Assembly (NCBI GenBank): GCA_016867395.1
Contig: VGJS01000011.1
Location: 17,705-81,704, forward strand
DNA: 64,000 nucleotides
Direction: 5' to 3'
DNA from: Candidatus Handelsmanbacteria bacterium
GTDB taxonomy: Bacteria > Latescibacterota > UBA2968 > UBA8231
Below are positions 7,695-17,006 of the stretch, one piece after another. The translations under genes were made by a program, and so were the position numbers. How positions within the stretch are numbered: position 1 is the first letter of the stretch; every line of letters begins with the position of its first letter. Below the pieces are notes generated by a model. It was not told the DNA's origin. It was given only the letters and a program-made list of their open reading frames with translations, and made no database searches.

Positions 7695-10600
7695 TTAGCG
7701 CAAGTACAGCATTCGACGCACTCGGAACTGGTCCCCGGCACGCAGCCGGCAGAAGTACACCCCGCTGGCCGCCTCCCTGCCCAGCTCGTCCGCCCCATCC
7801 CAGCTAATCTGGTGAAAACCCGCCTCCCCCACCTGGTCCACCAGGGTCCTCACCCGCTGGCCCTGGAGGTTGTAGATCTCCAGCTGCACCCTGGCGGGCT
7901 GGTCGAGCTGGTAGCGTATCTGGGTGGACCCGTTGAAGGGGTTGGGGTGGTTCTGCTCCAAGGAGACCCCCTCGGGCAGACCCAGGAGCTGGCGGGCCAG
8001 GGCCAGGAGTTTGCCCTGGGCCTCGCGCCCGAAGTTGTCGGCAAAGAGGAAGAAGTCGGAGAAATCCACCTCGCCGTTGCCGCTCAGGTCGTAATTGGGG
8101 TCCCAGCCCTGGCCCCCCTCCCGCTGGCCGAAGTGGTCGGCGAAGAGGAAGAAATCATCGAAATCTACCGCGCCACTGCCGTCGAAGTCCCCCTGCAGGG
8201 TGGTCCGGCCGCTCAGGGTGGCCACCGCGTAAGTCTCCTGGGCCAACTCGCCGCTGGCGGCGGTGTTGAAGCTGATGCGGGTGATCACCAACTCGGCGGC
8301 GGAGAAGCCGGGCAGGGCCTCGAAGGAGAAGGTGCCCAGGGTTCCCTCCCCCGCGCTGCCCGCCCCCCCGCCCAGCAAGGTGCCACCCAGGTCCACCCGG
8401 CCCGTTTTCTCCGCCACCAGCGAGACCAGGCCGGGGATGAAGTGGCTGGGGGCAAAGCTGTTGGCTAGGAAGCGCAACTGTACGGGGTCGTACTCGATGC
8501 GAGCGCTCCACCCCCGCATCAGCGGCGCCTCTTTGACATTGAGCTGCACCTGCACCACCTGGCCGGCCCGCACCCCTTCTCGCTTCCGCTCCTGCTGGTC
8601 ACCGGAGGTCAGGTTAAAGTCCAGGGTCATCGGCCCGGTCTGGGTCTGGACTGCCCCGCGTATGGCCCCCAGGGCCCGGATCTGCTCCTTAATCCTGCCC
8701 TGGTCCAGGGTGCGGAAACTCACCTGGGTGGCCCGCAGGGTAGTGCTGACCGAGAAACCCGGCTGCACCAAGAAGGAGAGGGTGCCCAGGTGCCCTTCCC
8801 CCTGGTTGGCTGCCCCGCTACCCAACACCGCCCCGCCCACCTCCACCTGGCCGGCAGCCTGGGCCACCAGGGACACCAGGCCGGGGATGAAGCCCCCGGA
8901 GGCAAAGCTCCCCCCCACGTAACCCAGATGGTCGGAATCGTACTGCAGCAGCACCCCCCAGCCATTGATGCGGGGGGACCCGGCCACATGTAATTGCACC
9001 TGGAGGGTCTGCCCTGGACTGGCCCCCTGCATGCTGCGCCGGCCCTGGTCCCCTGGTGCGGGATCGAAATCGAGGGCGATGGGTCCGGTGGAAACCACCT
9101 CAGGGGCCTCCACCACCACCTCGACGGCAAAGGCGCCGATCTGGGTTTGGTAGTTCTGGTACCACTCTACCTCCACCCAACCCTGGGACCGGGCCAGGGC
9201 CAGGCGCTGGGCGCTCCAGGCCGCCAGGTCGTCCCCGTCACCCCAGCGGGGCGCCGGGGCTGATTCCCAGTGGGTGCCCGAGGCGATCTCCTCTGCCCCT
9301 GGCTCGGCGGCCCCGGCCAGGATCAGGTGATAGGTGCCCGGTTCCTCCGGGGCTTCGAGGTCCACGGCCACTCTGTGGCGGGTGTTGCCGGGCAGCACCC
9401 GATCCTCCAACTGGCGGAAGCCGGACTGCCGCTCCCCCCAGGTCTGCACCTGAATTAATTGGAACACCTCGCTGCGCGGGTGGGTGTTGTCGACGGCAAG
9501 GTCGATTTGGCCGCTGATCTTGACCCCCGGCGCCACACTCAAAGAGGCGGCAAAGGGTGTCAGCCGGGTCTGGTTCAGTTCGCCGGCCACCAGGAAGACC
9601 CGGTCGCGGGCCTCCCGCACTGCCCTTGTCTTCAGTGAGAAGGCGAAGGTCCCCGCCTGCCCGGAGGGGGAAGCCACCTCCAAAAGGTAGTCCCCGGCGG
9701 GCAACTCCTGGGTGAATTGGGCGGTTTCTCCCGCGGCCAGGGCCCTGGCCGCGCCCACCAGATTGCCGGCCCGGCGGTCGGCCAACCCTGAACCCTGGTA
9801 CAGGGCCAGGCCCGCGGGGAAACGGGCGGCGCTCAGGCTGAATTCCACCTGGGCTCGGCTGCCTAAGCTAAAGGGATAGAGCTGGACCTGGCCGGCGCTG
9901 GCCAGCTGGCCGCTGTGGGCCCCCGGCTCGATGGCCCCGTTTAACTCGAGCCGGCCGCCGGCGCTCTCGGCGGCGACCGTATACGCCCCCGACCCTTGGT
10001 CGGCGTAGGAGCGCACCCGGACCAGGTACTCCCCGGCCACCGGCAGGGCAAATCCGTCGATGAGGGCGTTGAGGTCCTCGCCCCCGTCGTCGTCGGCCGC
10101 CAGCACCTCGCCCTGGTGGAGCAGTTCCACATAAGGGTCGAAATCCCCGCTCTCCACCCCGACGCTGAGCTGCTGGCCGGCACTGCCGGCAAAACTGTAG
10201 GTGTCGAGATCCCCGGCCGGGGAGAGCCGGCCCTCGTTTGTTTGCCCAGTTTGTAACTTCGCAGGCCCCTCCAGATCCTCGTCGTCGGCCAGGGCGCTGG
10301 ACCCGAACTCCAGGGTGTAGGCACCCGTGGCCCCTGAGATCAGGGGCCTGGCCTCGATCAGGTAACGGCCCGCTGGCAGGGGCAGGGCCAGGCGGGCGTC
10401 CACTCCCTCGCCGCTGTCGTCGTCCTCGGCCAGCAGGTTGTCCGGCGAGCGGTCCGCCGTGCCGGCCCCCTGGTACAGGGTGAGGTACGCGTCAAAATCC
10501 CCGGAGCGCAGCTCGATCTCCACCTCGGCGGCCGCCGCCAGGACAAAGGGGTAAAGCTGGAGCTGCCCGGATTCACTGATCTCCCCAGCTATGGTTCCCG

Positions 10601-12692
10601 CCCCAATGGCCGCATTGACCGCCATCGCCGGGCTGACGTCCTGAGCAGAGAGCAGGTACCCGCCGGCCTCGTCGTCCCCCAGGGCATGGACCAGCACCCG
10701 GTACGTTCCGCTGAAAGGAAGCACAAAGGCGCTGATCAGCGAGTTGTACCCCTCGCCCCCATCGTCGTCGAAGCCGATCACCTCCCCGCTGTATTCCAGT
10801 TCGAGAACGGCGTCGAAGTCCTCTGACTCCAGGCTCAGGGACACCATTTGACCCGCTGCCCCCTCCAGGGAAAAAGCGTCAATGTCGCCGGCCGGCTGCA
10901 AGGCGCCCTGGAGGGAGTCGCCCAGCTCGAGGGCAGCCCCTCCCGCCAGGTCCTCGTCCCCGGCCAGGGCTTCTAGCTCCAGGCTCAGTTCGTAGGACCC
11001 CGCCAACTCAGGAAAGAAGGACCGGGCCTCCACCAAGTACTCACCCGCCTCCAGGGCCAGGGCCAGCCGCGCGTTGAGACTCTCCCCCCCGTCGTCATCG
11101 GCCCCCACCTGGTTCTCAGGGCCCAGATCTGCCGGGCCCTGGCCGGCGTAGAGGGTGAGGTACGCGTCGAAGGCCGCGGATTCAAGGTTCAACTCCACCC
11201 GGCTCAGCCGCGACAGGCTGAAGGTGTAGAGATGGCTCTCCCCCGTGTCCAGGACGCCGGTCCTGCCGCCGGCCAGGACCCCCTGCGCAGTCCAGGGCGC
11301 CTCCTGCCTGCTGATCCCCACCTGGTAGGCCCCCTCGCCGGCGTCATTATACGCGTGGACCACCACCTGGTACTCCCCAGTGGCGGGCAAGACAAAGCCG
11401 TCGATGAGGGCGTTGAAACCCTCGCCCCCGTCGTCGTCTACGGCGATGGTCACCCCCTCAACGGCCAATTCGAGGAACGCGTCGAAGTCCGCCGACTCCA
11501 GGCTGAGATCCACCACCTCGCCCGCCTGGGCGCTAAAAGTATAGGTATCGGTGTCGCCTTGGGGGAAAAGCCCCCCCTCCAGGGACTGGTCCAGGTCCAG
11601 GGCCGCCGGGCCGGCGCTGTCTTCGTCGGCTCCCAGGGTCGTGGTTTCCAGGGAGAGTTGGTAAGCGCCGGTGGCCCCGGCGGAAAAGGCCCGCACCTCC
11701 ACCAAATAGCTGCCCGCCTCCAGGGGTTGGGAGAGCAGGGAGTTGGTCCCCCCGCCCCCGTCGTCGTCCATGGCGAGCAGGTTGTCCCCGCTGTGGTGCT
11801 CCAACCCGCTGCCGGCGTACAGGCTCAAAATGGTATCGAAGTCCCCGGAGCTGAGGCTGAGGTGCACCAGGCTGTAGGTATCGATTTCGAGGAGAAAGAG
11901 ATGGCTGGACCCGGCCGGGTCCAACCGGTAGGTGTCCTGCCCGGAAACCAGCGTCCCCTGTTCCACCAGCGCCGCCCCGCCCACAACCGCCGATAGCCCG
12001 TAGACGCCGGACCCTGCGTCGCTGTAGGAGCGGACTCGCACCGTGTAGGTGCCGCTGGCCGGCAGGGTGAAGTCGTTGATCAGCGAATTGGTCCCTTCCC
12101 CCCCATCGTCGTCGGCTGCCACCACCTTCCCGGCGAATTCTAGTTCGAGATACGCGTCGAAATCCTCGGACTCCAGGCTGAGATCCACCACCTCCCCGGC
12201 GCTACCCTCCAGCTTATAGACATCGGTGTCTCCTGTTGGGGACAAAACCCCGGCGCGGGAACCCCCGCCCAATTCGAGGGCCGGAGCCCCTGTCCCGTCC
12301 TCGTCGGCCTTCTGCGCCGCGCTGACCTTGGGGGCGAATACCTTGGGGGCCTCCTTGGGGGGATCGAGGCGCTGCCGCTGGAACCGCTGGAGTTTGTCTA
12401 GCCAGGCGGACTGGCCCTCCAGGGGCAATGTCTTGTTTTGTCCGGCCAGAGCCCTGGCCCTGCGGTTGGCGGCCTCGCGCAGTTTGCCCAGCAGGGCCGC
12501 CTGCTGGGGCCTGACCACCCTGCGGGCCGCGGGCGCCCGTTTTTCGGCCGCCCCCTCCAGACGGCGCTTGTCGGCCTCGTCCCCCAATTTGGCCAGGGTT
12601 TGGACCTTTCCGGCGGATGCCGGCGGGGTCATGCCCAGGAAGAGCAGGCCGGATGCCAGTGCTACTGCTGCTTTGGCCGCCAGGTTGTACAT
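7695..12692 (-). CDS. Giant secreted modular protein: PPC repeats, two cohesins, dockerin-like loops, C-terminal sorting/FlgD-Ig domain
   Basis: A 1665-aa protein. Order: signal peptide 1-27 (hydrophobic core, cleavage after 'PASA'); basic Q/R-rich segment 28-125; eight PPC-like beta repeats 131-1023 in alternating A/B types; an unassigned beta-rich stretch 1024-1200; two cohesin-like domains 1204-1348 and 1354-1498, each with 'FIPGLVSLVA'; two EF-hand-type dockerin loops 1502-1556 ('DFDGSGAVDFDDF' and 'DLSGNGEVDFSDF'); then 'LEQNHPNPFN' and a FlgD-Ig/type IX-type sorting domain to the end. Expected to be exported and displayed or released, calcium-stabilised by the DDDGG loops. No enzyme domain is visible, so a scaffold or adhesin role is inferred. 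A strong site (AAAAAAAGGAG, 8 nt from the ATG) fixes the start. Confidence 0.85.
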   Translation of the reverse strand: MYNLAAKAAVALASGLLFLGMTPPASAGKVQTLAKLGDEADKRRLEGAAEKRAPAARRVVRPQQAALLGKLREAANRRARALAGQNKTLPLEGQSAWLDKLQRFQRQRLDPPKEAPKVFAPKVSAAQKADEDGTGAPALELGGGSRAGVLSPTGDTDVYKLEGSAGEVVDLSLESEDFDAYLELEFAGKVVAADDDGGEGTNSLINDFTLPASGTYTVRVRSYSDAGSGVYGLSAVVGGAALVEQGTLVSGQDTYRLDPAGSSHLFLLEIDTYSLVHLSLSSGDFDTILSLYAGSGLEHHSGDNLLAMDDDGGGGTNSLLSQPLEAGSYLVEVRAFSAGATGAYQLSLETTTLGADEDSAGPAALDLDQSLEGGLFPQGDTDTYTFSAQAGEVVDLSLESADFDAFLELAVEGVTIAVDDDGGEGFNALIDGFVLPATGEYQVVVHAYNDAGEGAYQVGISRQEAPWTAQGVLAGGRTGVLDTGESHLYTFSLSRLSRVELNLESAAFDAYLTLYAGQGPADLGPENQVGADDDGGESLNARLALALEAGEYLVEARSFFPELAGSYELSLELEALAGDEDLAGGAALELGDSLQGALQPAGDIDAFSLEGAAGQMVSLSLESEDFDAVLELEYSGEVIGFDDDGGEGYNSLISAFVLPFSGTYRVLVHALGDDEAGGYLLSAQDVSPAMAVNAAIGAGTIAGEISESGQLQLYPFVLAAAAEVEIELRSGDFDAYLTLYQGAGTADRSPDNLLAEDDDSGEGVDARLALPLPAGRYLIEARPLISGATGAYTLEFGSSALADDEDLEGPAKLQTGQTNEGRLSPAGDLDTYSFAGSAGQQLSVGVESGDFDPYVELLHQGEVLAADDDGGEDLNALIDGFALPVAGEYLVRVRSYADQGSGAYTVAAESAGGRLELNGAIEPGAHSGQLASAGQVQLYPFSLGSRAQVEFSLSAARFPAGLALYQGSGLADRRAGNLVGAARALAAGETAQFTQELPAGDYLLEVASPSGQAGTFAFSLKTRAVREARDRVFLVAGELNQTRLTPFAASLSVAPGVKISGQIDLAVDNTHPRSEVFQLIQVQTWGERQSGFRQLEDRVLPGNTRHRVAVDLEAPEEPGTYHLILAGAAEPGAEEIASGTHWESAPAPRWGDGDDLAAWSAQRLALARSQGWVEVEWYQNYQTQIGAFAVEVVVEAPEVVSTGPIALDFDPAPGDQGRRSMQGASPGQTLQVQLHVAGSPRINGWGVLLQYDSDHLGYVGGSFASGGFIPGLVSLVAQAAGQVEVGGAVLGSGAANQGEGHLGTLSFLVQPGFSVSTTLRATQVSFRTLDQGRIKEQIRALGAIRGAVQTQTGPMTLDFNLTSGDQQERKREGVRAGQVVQVQLNVKEAPLMRGWSARIEYDPVQLRFLANSFAPSHFIPGLVSLVAEKTGRVDLGGTLLGGGAGSAGEGTLGTFSFEALPGFSAAELVITRISFNTAASGELAQETYAVATLSGRTTLQGDFDGSGAVDFDDFFLFADHFGQREGGQGWDPNYDLSGNGEVDFSDFFLFADNFGREAQGKLLALARQLLGLPEGVSLEQNHPNPFNGSTQIRYQLDQPARVQLEIYNLQGQRVRTLVDQVGEAGFHQISWDGADELGREAASGVYFCRLRAGDQFRVRRMLYLR
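9624..12302 (-). repeat. Eight in-frame PPC-type repeats, alternating A/B (~110 codons each)
   Basis: Within the giant protein, residues 131-1023 split into four A-type units (about 131-237, 354-462, 578-688, 803-910), each opening with an acidic 'DED' element and a 'GDxD' strand, and four B-type units (238-353, 463-577, 689-802, 911-1023) that carry 'LTLYxGxG'-like strands and 'AGxYLVE'. Seven of the eight have a DDDGG/DDDSG loop at the same place; the last B unit has lost it. Alternation implies that a two-domain block was duplicated as a unit. Confidence 0.8.
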
Positions 12693-12861
12693 GGTCGAAC
12701 TCCTTTTTTTAAGCGCGGGATAGCCCCTTTCCTTGACGAATCAAGCGCCGGGTCCGAAATTAGCTCTTTCCGCTGGGTTCGACGCCTTCCCAGTCCCTGT
12801 TCGCCTGTACTCGGTAAAATAACCCAAACCACCCACGCCCAAATCGCAAAGGAGCCACCCC

Positions 12862-13476
12862 TTGGCACAGATCAAGGCCACCAACATCGTCTGGCACGAA
12901 GGCCATGTCACACGCCAGCAGCGCCAGGACCTGCTAAAGCAGCAGGGGGTCCTGGTCTGGCTCACCGGCATGCCCAGTTCTGGCAAGAGCACCATCGCCT
13001 TCACCGTCGAGCACGCCCTGGTGGCCCGGGGCCGGCTGGCCTATGTCTTGGACGGGGACAATATCCGGCACGGTTTGAATAAAAACCTCGGTTTTTCCGC
13101 CGAAGACCGTGCCGAGAACATACGCCGCATCGGCGAAGTGGGCAAGCTCTTTGCCGACGCCGGCCTGGTCACTTTAACAAGCTTCGTCAGCCCGTACCGG
13201 GCCGACCGCGATGCAGTGCGGGCGCTGATGCCTCCCGGGGACTTCATCGAGGTCTTTGTCGATACCCCCGTCGAACTGTGCGAGGAGCGGGACCCCAAGG
13301 GCCTGTACAAGAAAGCGAGGGCCGGCCAGATCCCCAACTTCACTGGGGTCTCGGACCCCTACGAGCCCCCCACCCAGGCCGAGTTGGTGCTCAAGACCGC
13401 CCAGTGTACCCCCCAGGAGGCCGCCCTCCAGATCCTCTCCCTGCTCGAAGAGCGGGGGGTGCTCCCCAGGGCCTAA
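12862..13476 (+). CDS. cysC: Adenylyl-sulfate kinase (APS kinase)
   Basis: A 204-aa P-loop kinase that makes PAPS from APS and ATP for sulfation or sulfate assimilation. Seen: Walker A 'GMPSSGKST', 'LDGDNIRHGLN', 'SFVSPYRADRD', and the family tail 'FTGVSDPYEPPTQAEL'. The start is a TTG at 12862, supported by AAAGGAG about 8 nt upstream and by the normal family N-terminus. No sulfurylase (sat, cysDN) is nearby; PAPS for sulfotransferases is a possible use. hisI follows after 1 bp, so the two are probably co-transcribed. Upstream 12693-12861 (169 bp, shared with the divergent giant gene) shows only a TAAAAT at 12815 without a good -35. Confidence 0.93.
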   Translation: MAQIKATNIVWHEGHVTRQQRQDLLKQQGVLVWLTGMPSSGKSTIAFTVEHALVARGRLAYVLDGDNIRHGLNKNLGFSAEDRAENIRRIGEVGKLFADAGLVTLTSFVSPYRADRDAVRALMPPGDFIEVFVDTPVELCEERDPKGLYKKARAGQIPNFTGVSDPYEPPTQAELVLKTAQCTPQEAALQILSLLEERGVLPRA

Positions 13477-13477
13477 A

Positions 13478-13867
13478 ATGTCCATCGCCAATCAGTTGCG
13501 CTTCGATGCTAAGGGGGTGGTGCCGGCGGCCATCACCGATCACCGGAGCAACCGTCTGTTGGTACTGTGCTACATGAACCGGGAGGCCCTGGAGAAGACC
13601 GCCGCCGAGGGGGTGGTCTACCTCTACCGCCGTTCCCGCCAGCAGGTGGTGCTCAAGGGCGAGACCTCGGGGCATGTGCAGCGGGTGAAGGAGATCCGCG
13701 TCAACTGCGAGCTGAATTCCCTGGAGGTGCGGGTCGAGCAGGAGGTGGGGGCCTGCCACGCGGGGTACTATTCCTGCTACTACCGGAGTTGGAGCGGAGA
13801 AAAGGGCGACTGGGTGGAGCAGGAGGAGCGGGTTTTCGACCCCGACGCCGTGTACCACAAGCACTGA
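13478..13867 (+). CDS. hisI: Phosphoribosyl-AMP cyclohydrolase
   Basis: A 129-aa protein, the usual size of monofunctional HisI, which opens the adenine ring of PR-AMP in step three of histidine synthesis. Seen: 'LCYMNREALEKT', 'GETSGHVQRVKEIRVNC' and 'GACHAGYYSCYYR', supplying the Zn Cys residues and the Mg-binding acidic cluster. There is no fused HisE domain. It is separated from other his genes, which is common in fragmented pathways. It starts 1 bp after the cysC stop. Confidence 0.92.
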   Translation: MSIANQLRFDAKGVVPAAITDHRSNRLLVLCYMNREALEKTAAEGVVYLYRRSRQQVVLKGETSGHVQRVKEIRVNCELNSLEVRVEQEVGACHAGYYSCYYRSWSGEKGDWVEQEERVFDPDAVYHKH

Positions 13868-13886
13868 CCGCCGCCCCGAAGCCGCC

Positions 13887-14888
13887 TTGATCCTCAAACG
13901 CGCCCTCCAGTTTCTAGCCAGCCTGGGGCTGATGGCCCTGTTCCTGTACTGGGCCTTCCGGGGCACCGACACCGAGGCCCTGGGGCGCTTCCTGTGGCAG
14001 ATCTCCCTGCCCTGGGTGCTGGCCCTGCTGGCGTTTATCTGCGCCACCGTGCTCCTGCGGGCGTGGCGCTGGTGCCTGCTCATGCGCCCCTTTGCCCCCG
14101 CAGTGACGCTGTGGGATGCCAGCTTGGCCCTCCTGATCTGCTACGCGGCCAATATCGGCATCCCCCGCTCCGGCGAGGCGCTGCGGGCCCTCAGTCTCAA
14201 CTGGACCCGCAGCCTACCCCTGACCTCGGTGCTGGCCACGGTGGTGGTCGAGCGCATCCTCGACCTGGTCTGGCTGGTCTTCTTCGTGGGGATCTCCCTA
14301 CTGCTGCTGAGGGGCCGGCTTGAAGCGGCCTTTCCCCTGTTAGCCCCTCTGAGCCTGCTGGCCCTGCTGGGCTGCATCGCCCTGCTTGGAGGCTTGGTGC
14401 TGGTCTCGGTGTACCGGCAGCGGGCCTTAGCGGTGGTGGACCAGGTGCTGGGCCGGCTCTCGCGCCGGCTGGCCGACAAAGTCTGCGGCCTCCTGGAGAC
14501 CTTCACCCACGGCGTGGAGGCCCTGCACAGCCCCGCGGTCTATGCAGAGATCGCCCTTTCCTCGCTCCTCCTCAACCTGGGGTACGCCCTGATCATCTAC
14601 GCGGCCTTCGCCTGTTTCGCTGAGACCGCCGGACTGGGCCTGGGGGCTGCGGTGGTAATCATGACCCTCTCTTCCATCGGGGTGATCATCCCCACCCCGG
14701 CCAGCGCCGGCCCGTACCATTTCTTCTTCAGCCGGGGGCTACACCAGCTCTATGGGGTGCCCGAGCCCGCGGCCCTGGCCTGCGCCACTGCCACCCACGC
14801 CCTGGCCACCTTGTTTTACCTGGTGGGGGGCGGGCCGGCCCTCTGGCTGCAATGGCAGCGCCGCCAGCCTAGTCCCGGTCAGCCCTGA
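13887..14888 (+). CDS. YbhN/UPF0104 membrane protein, lysylphosphatidylglycerol-synthase TM-like
   Basis: A 333-aa protein with 8 or more membrane helices, matching the LPG_synthase_TM family (flippase half of MprF; also YbhN). Seen: 'WVLALLAFICATVLLRAWRW' in the second helix region, 'ANIGIPRSGEALRALSL', 'VVVERILDLVWLVFFV' and the late 'IPTPASAGPYHFFF', all family landmarks. The aminoacyl-transferase domain of MprF is absent, so lipid flipping or transport is the likely role. Start is a TTG at 13887, 19 bp after hisI. Its end faces the DUF350 gene of the PspA operon with only 13 bp between, too little for a separate terminator. Confidence 0.8.
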   Translation: MILKRALQFLASLGLMALFLYWAFRGTDTEALGRFLWQISLPWVLALLAFICATVLLRAWRWCLLMRPFAPAVTLWDASLALLICYAANIGIPRSGEALRALSLNWTRSLPLTSVLATVVVERILDLVWLVFFVGISLLLLRGRLEAAFPLLAPLSLLALLGCIALLGGLVLVSVYRQRALAVVDQVLGRLSRRLADKVCGLLETFTHGVEALHSPAVYAEIALSSLLLNLGYALIIYAAFACFAETAGLGLGAAVVIMTLSSIGVIIPTPASAGPYHFFFSRGLHQLYGVPEPAALACATATHALATLFYLVGGGPALWLQWQRRQPSPGQP

Positions 14889-14901
14889 GCAAGTCTACCC
14901 C

Positions 14902-15747
14902 TCAGAAAACCCAGACGATCAGCATCGAACCTCCGATGTAGCCAAACGCTTCGAGAAGTCCGGCCCCGACATTGGGGGCCGCCTCCACCTGCTCTGACCC
15001 CAGCTTCACTCCGCCGGCCAGCACCAGGTCGGAGAGTTTCTTGAGCAGGAGCAGCATCAATAGCCCGAAGAAGGCGTCCTCGGCGAAGAGGACCAGGCTC
15101 TGGGCCCAGCCCTCAAAGTCCCCCCCAACCGCCAGGCTGAGGATATTGCCCATGCCCACCAGGGCTCCACCAAAGGCCAGGCCCACTGCAGCGTTGTCGC
15201 GCTCCAGCTCGCGGTGGACGTCGTGGGGGGTCACCCATTCGTACAGCAAACCGGCCAGGAGCAGCACCCCCTGGGCCAGGACCCAAAAGACCACCCCGAT
15301 CCACCAGGGTCCCTGGCCTTGGAGGATAGCCAGTACGATCAGGCCATTGGCAATGTGCAGGCCCGCTTCCACGAAGGCCGCGCCGAGATTCTGGTCCCGC
15401 ACCACCTCGGCGGTATTGTCGAAGTGTGGCAGCAGGGCCTTCTCGGACACCCAGCTGGCCGCCAGCATCAGGGCGATGCCCTTGAGCCCGGTCAAGGCGA
15501 TGGCCGCCACGTCGGCCCGCAAGCCCGCCGAGGGACCCCACAGGGCGCCACCCAGGCCGATGACCACCCCCAACAGGTACCCGGCCAGCGCCATGGCCAA
15601 GGCGGGGTTGTTGCGGGTGAAGAGTTCGTGTCCCAGGTCCACCCGCCGGTAGAGCCGGGCGTAGGCCAGGCGTGCCAGCCAGAGCAGGGCAAAAGCCTCC
15701 AGCACGTACACCAGGGACTTGGCCATGGGCAGCAGATGCTCCGCCAT
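14902..15747 (-). CDS. Double DUF350 membrane protein (YjfL-like)
   Basis: A 281-aa integral membrane protein with about eight helices. It contains two DUF350 units: 'NNPALAMALAGYLLGVVIGL' in the first half and 'RDNAAVGLAFGGALVGMGN' in the second share the conserved N-x-A/A..GG..lG pattern. Single-unit relatives (about 130 aa, such as E. coli YjfL) are often encoded beside PspA-like genes; their function is unknown. Start ATG at 15747 has GGGAG upstream. Last gene of the eight-gene operon. A membrane effector or channel for the PspA system is plausible but unproven. Confidence 0.82.
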   Translation of the reverse strand: MAEHLLPMAKSLVYVLEAFALLWLARLAYARLYRRVDLGHELFTRNNPALAMALAGYLLGVVIGLGGALWGPSAGLRADVAAIALTGLKGIALMLAASWVSEKALLPHFDNTAEVVRDQNLGAAFVEAGLHIANGLIVLAILQGQGPWWIGVVFWVLAQGVLLLAGLLYEWVTPHDVHRELERDNAAVGLAFGGALVGMGNILSLAVGGDFEGWAQSLVLFAEDAFFGLLMLLLLKKLSDLVLAGGVKLGSEQVEAAPNVGAGLLEAFGYIGGSMLIVWVF

Positions 15748-15760
15748 CCTCGTCTCCCTT

Positions 15761-16456
15761 CTATTTGCCGGCTCGCACCGAGCCGCTGCCCCAACTGCTG
15801 CCCCCGCGACCCATGCGCGATTGCACCCGCTCGCGGAACTGGGGGCTGCCCAGGCGCTCCTGGTAGCGCTTGAAGAACTCGGGCCGGCTTCGTTCCACTG
15901 TGGTGCCCCCGGTGCCAAAGGGGGTGCGGCCCCCGGCGTTAGGACCGGCGTAGGGCTGGCCCCGCTCGTAGTTGCGGCGGTAGTCGCCGTAGTCGCTCCG
16001 GTTGATCTGCCACCCGCCCAATAGCTGGGAGAGGAGCATGTACTGCCCGTAGAACTGCCAGAAACCGCCCCCGTCCCAGAATCCGTACCGGGGGTTGTCC
16101 ACGTACTGATAGCCGGGGGGATGGGCCTGGCCCGGGCCGCTCCGGCGGCCATCGGGGTTTTTGGCCGCCACCACCATGCCCAGGTAGTTCTCGTACCTGC
16201 CGTAAACCTCTTCGCCGACCTGGTACTCCTCGCTGAGCCGCTCCTCCCAGCGCAGGCTGTCGCCGCCGGCCCCGGACGCGGCGAGGACCCGGAAACGCAC
16301 GAAGTAGTCGGGGAAAAAACCCTCCTCCTCGCGCAAGTCCTCGACGATCACCGAGTACTCGGGATGGCGGTTGAGGTCCTCGACCAGGTCTTCGAGGGGG
16401 TCTCCTCCCCCACCGCAACCGGCCAGGAACAGCACGAGCAGCGCCAACCGGATCAA
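15761..16456 (-). CDS. Lipoprotein of the PspA operon, unknown function
   Basis: A 231-aa protein with an N-terminal signal ending in a lipobox 'LAGC' (Cys14), so a lipid-anchored envelope protein. Residues 18-110 include an acidic, beta-rich region ('YSVIVEDLREEEGFFPDYFVRF'-like, with 'YGRYENYLGMVVAAKN'); the C-terminal half is rich in Gly, Tyr and Arg with aromatic-basic repeats, and ends in a disordered basic tail. I recognise no domain. Its ATG overlaps the DUF4178 stop (ATGA), so translation is coupled. E. coli yjf-type PspA loci also carry a small lipoprotein, though no sequence match is claimed. Confidence 0.75.
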   Translation of the reverse strand: MIRLALLVLFLAGCGGGGDPLEDLVEDLNRHPEYSVIVEDLREEEGFFPDYFVRFRVLAASGAGGDSLRWEERLSEEYQVGEEVYGRYENYLGMVVAAKNPDGRRSGPGQAHPPGYQYVDNPRYGFWDGGGFWQFYGQYMLLSQLLGGWQINRSDYGDYRRNYERGQPYAGPNAGGRTPFGTGGTTVERSRPEFFKRYQERLGSPQFRERVQSRMGRGGSSWGSGSVRAGK

Positions 16457-16998
16457 GCCCCCCCCTCCTTTGGCGCCGGCAGGATATCGGTAAACTGGTA
16501 CTCCTCCACGTACTCCCCCTCAAAGGAGCGGTAATCCCGCTCCCCCCACTGGGAGACAAAGAGCACCCGGTCCCCTTCGGCGGTCTCGTAGGTCCAGCTC
16601 ACAAACTCCCGGCCCAGGCCCTTGCCCCCCTCCACGTACTCGCCGGCGCTGGAGGAGATCGCCCGGTAGACCCGGCCCTGATAATGGAGTTCCTCGGGAG
16701 GGTCGCCCTGCCTGGCGATGACCTCGGCCACTGGCTCGGACAGCTCGCGCAGGGAGATCCTGGCGCTCAGTATCCACGTCTCTTCATCTTGCTCCAGGTA
16801 GCGCAGCAGGTCGCCGCAGCGCAGCTCCCATTCCCTGGTCTGGGCACCCTCGTAATCGCAGGTGGCGTACCCCACCACCTCCCAGGTCTTGAGGTCGTAA
16901 TCCACCAGGCAACCCACCTGCATGGTGTCGAGGGTGTACTCAGGGGGGGGCGGGTCCTCTTCCCCGCCTTCCCCGCCGCCGAACCATTTGCGGATCAT
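16453..16998 (-). CDS. DUF4178 domain protein
   Basis: A 181-aa soluble protein. The core fits DUF4178: 'MQVGCLVDYDLKTWEVVGYATCDYEG', then 'WELRCGDLLRYLEQDEE', then later beta strands ending 'EEYQFTDILP'. DUF4178 proteins commonly sit next to PspA, spermidine-synthase-like and DUF350 genes in diverse bacteria; their molecular role is not known. I chose the ATG at 16998 since AGGAG lies 7 nt upstream and this start avoids overlap with the upstream gene. Coupled by ATGA to the downstream lipoprotein. Confidence 0.72.
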   Translation of the reverse strand: MIRKWFGGGEGGEEDPPPPEYTLDTMQVGCLVDYDLKTWEVVGYATCDYEGAQTREWELRCGDLLRYLEQDEETWILSARISLRELSEPVAEVIARQGDPPEELHYQGRVYRAISSSAGEYVEGGKGLGREFVSWTYETAEGDRVLFVSQWGERDYRSFEGEYVEEYQFTDILPAPKEGGA

Positions 16999-17006
16999 TC
17001 CGGCTC

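Noticed and set aside
9624..12302. Regular repeats considered as a CRISPR array
   Set aside because: Repeats are ~330-bp, coding and in frame (PPC domains), not short palindromic repeats with spacers.
14889..14901. Terminator between the LPG-synthase-like and DUF350 genes
   Set aside because: Only 13 bp separate the convergent stops; no stem-loop with T-run seen.
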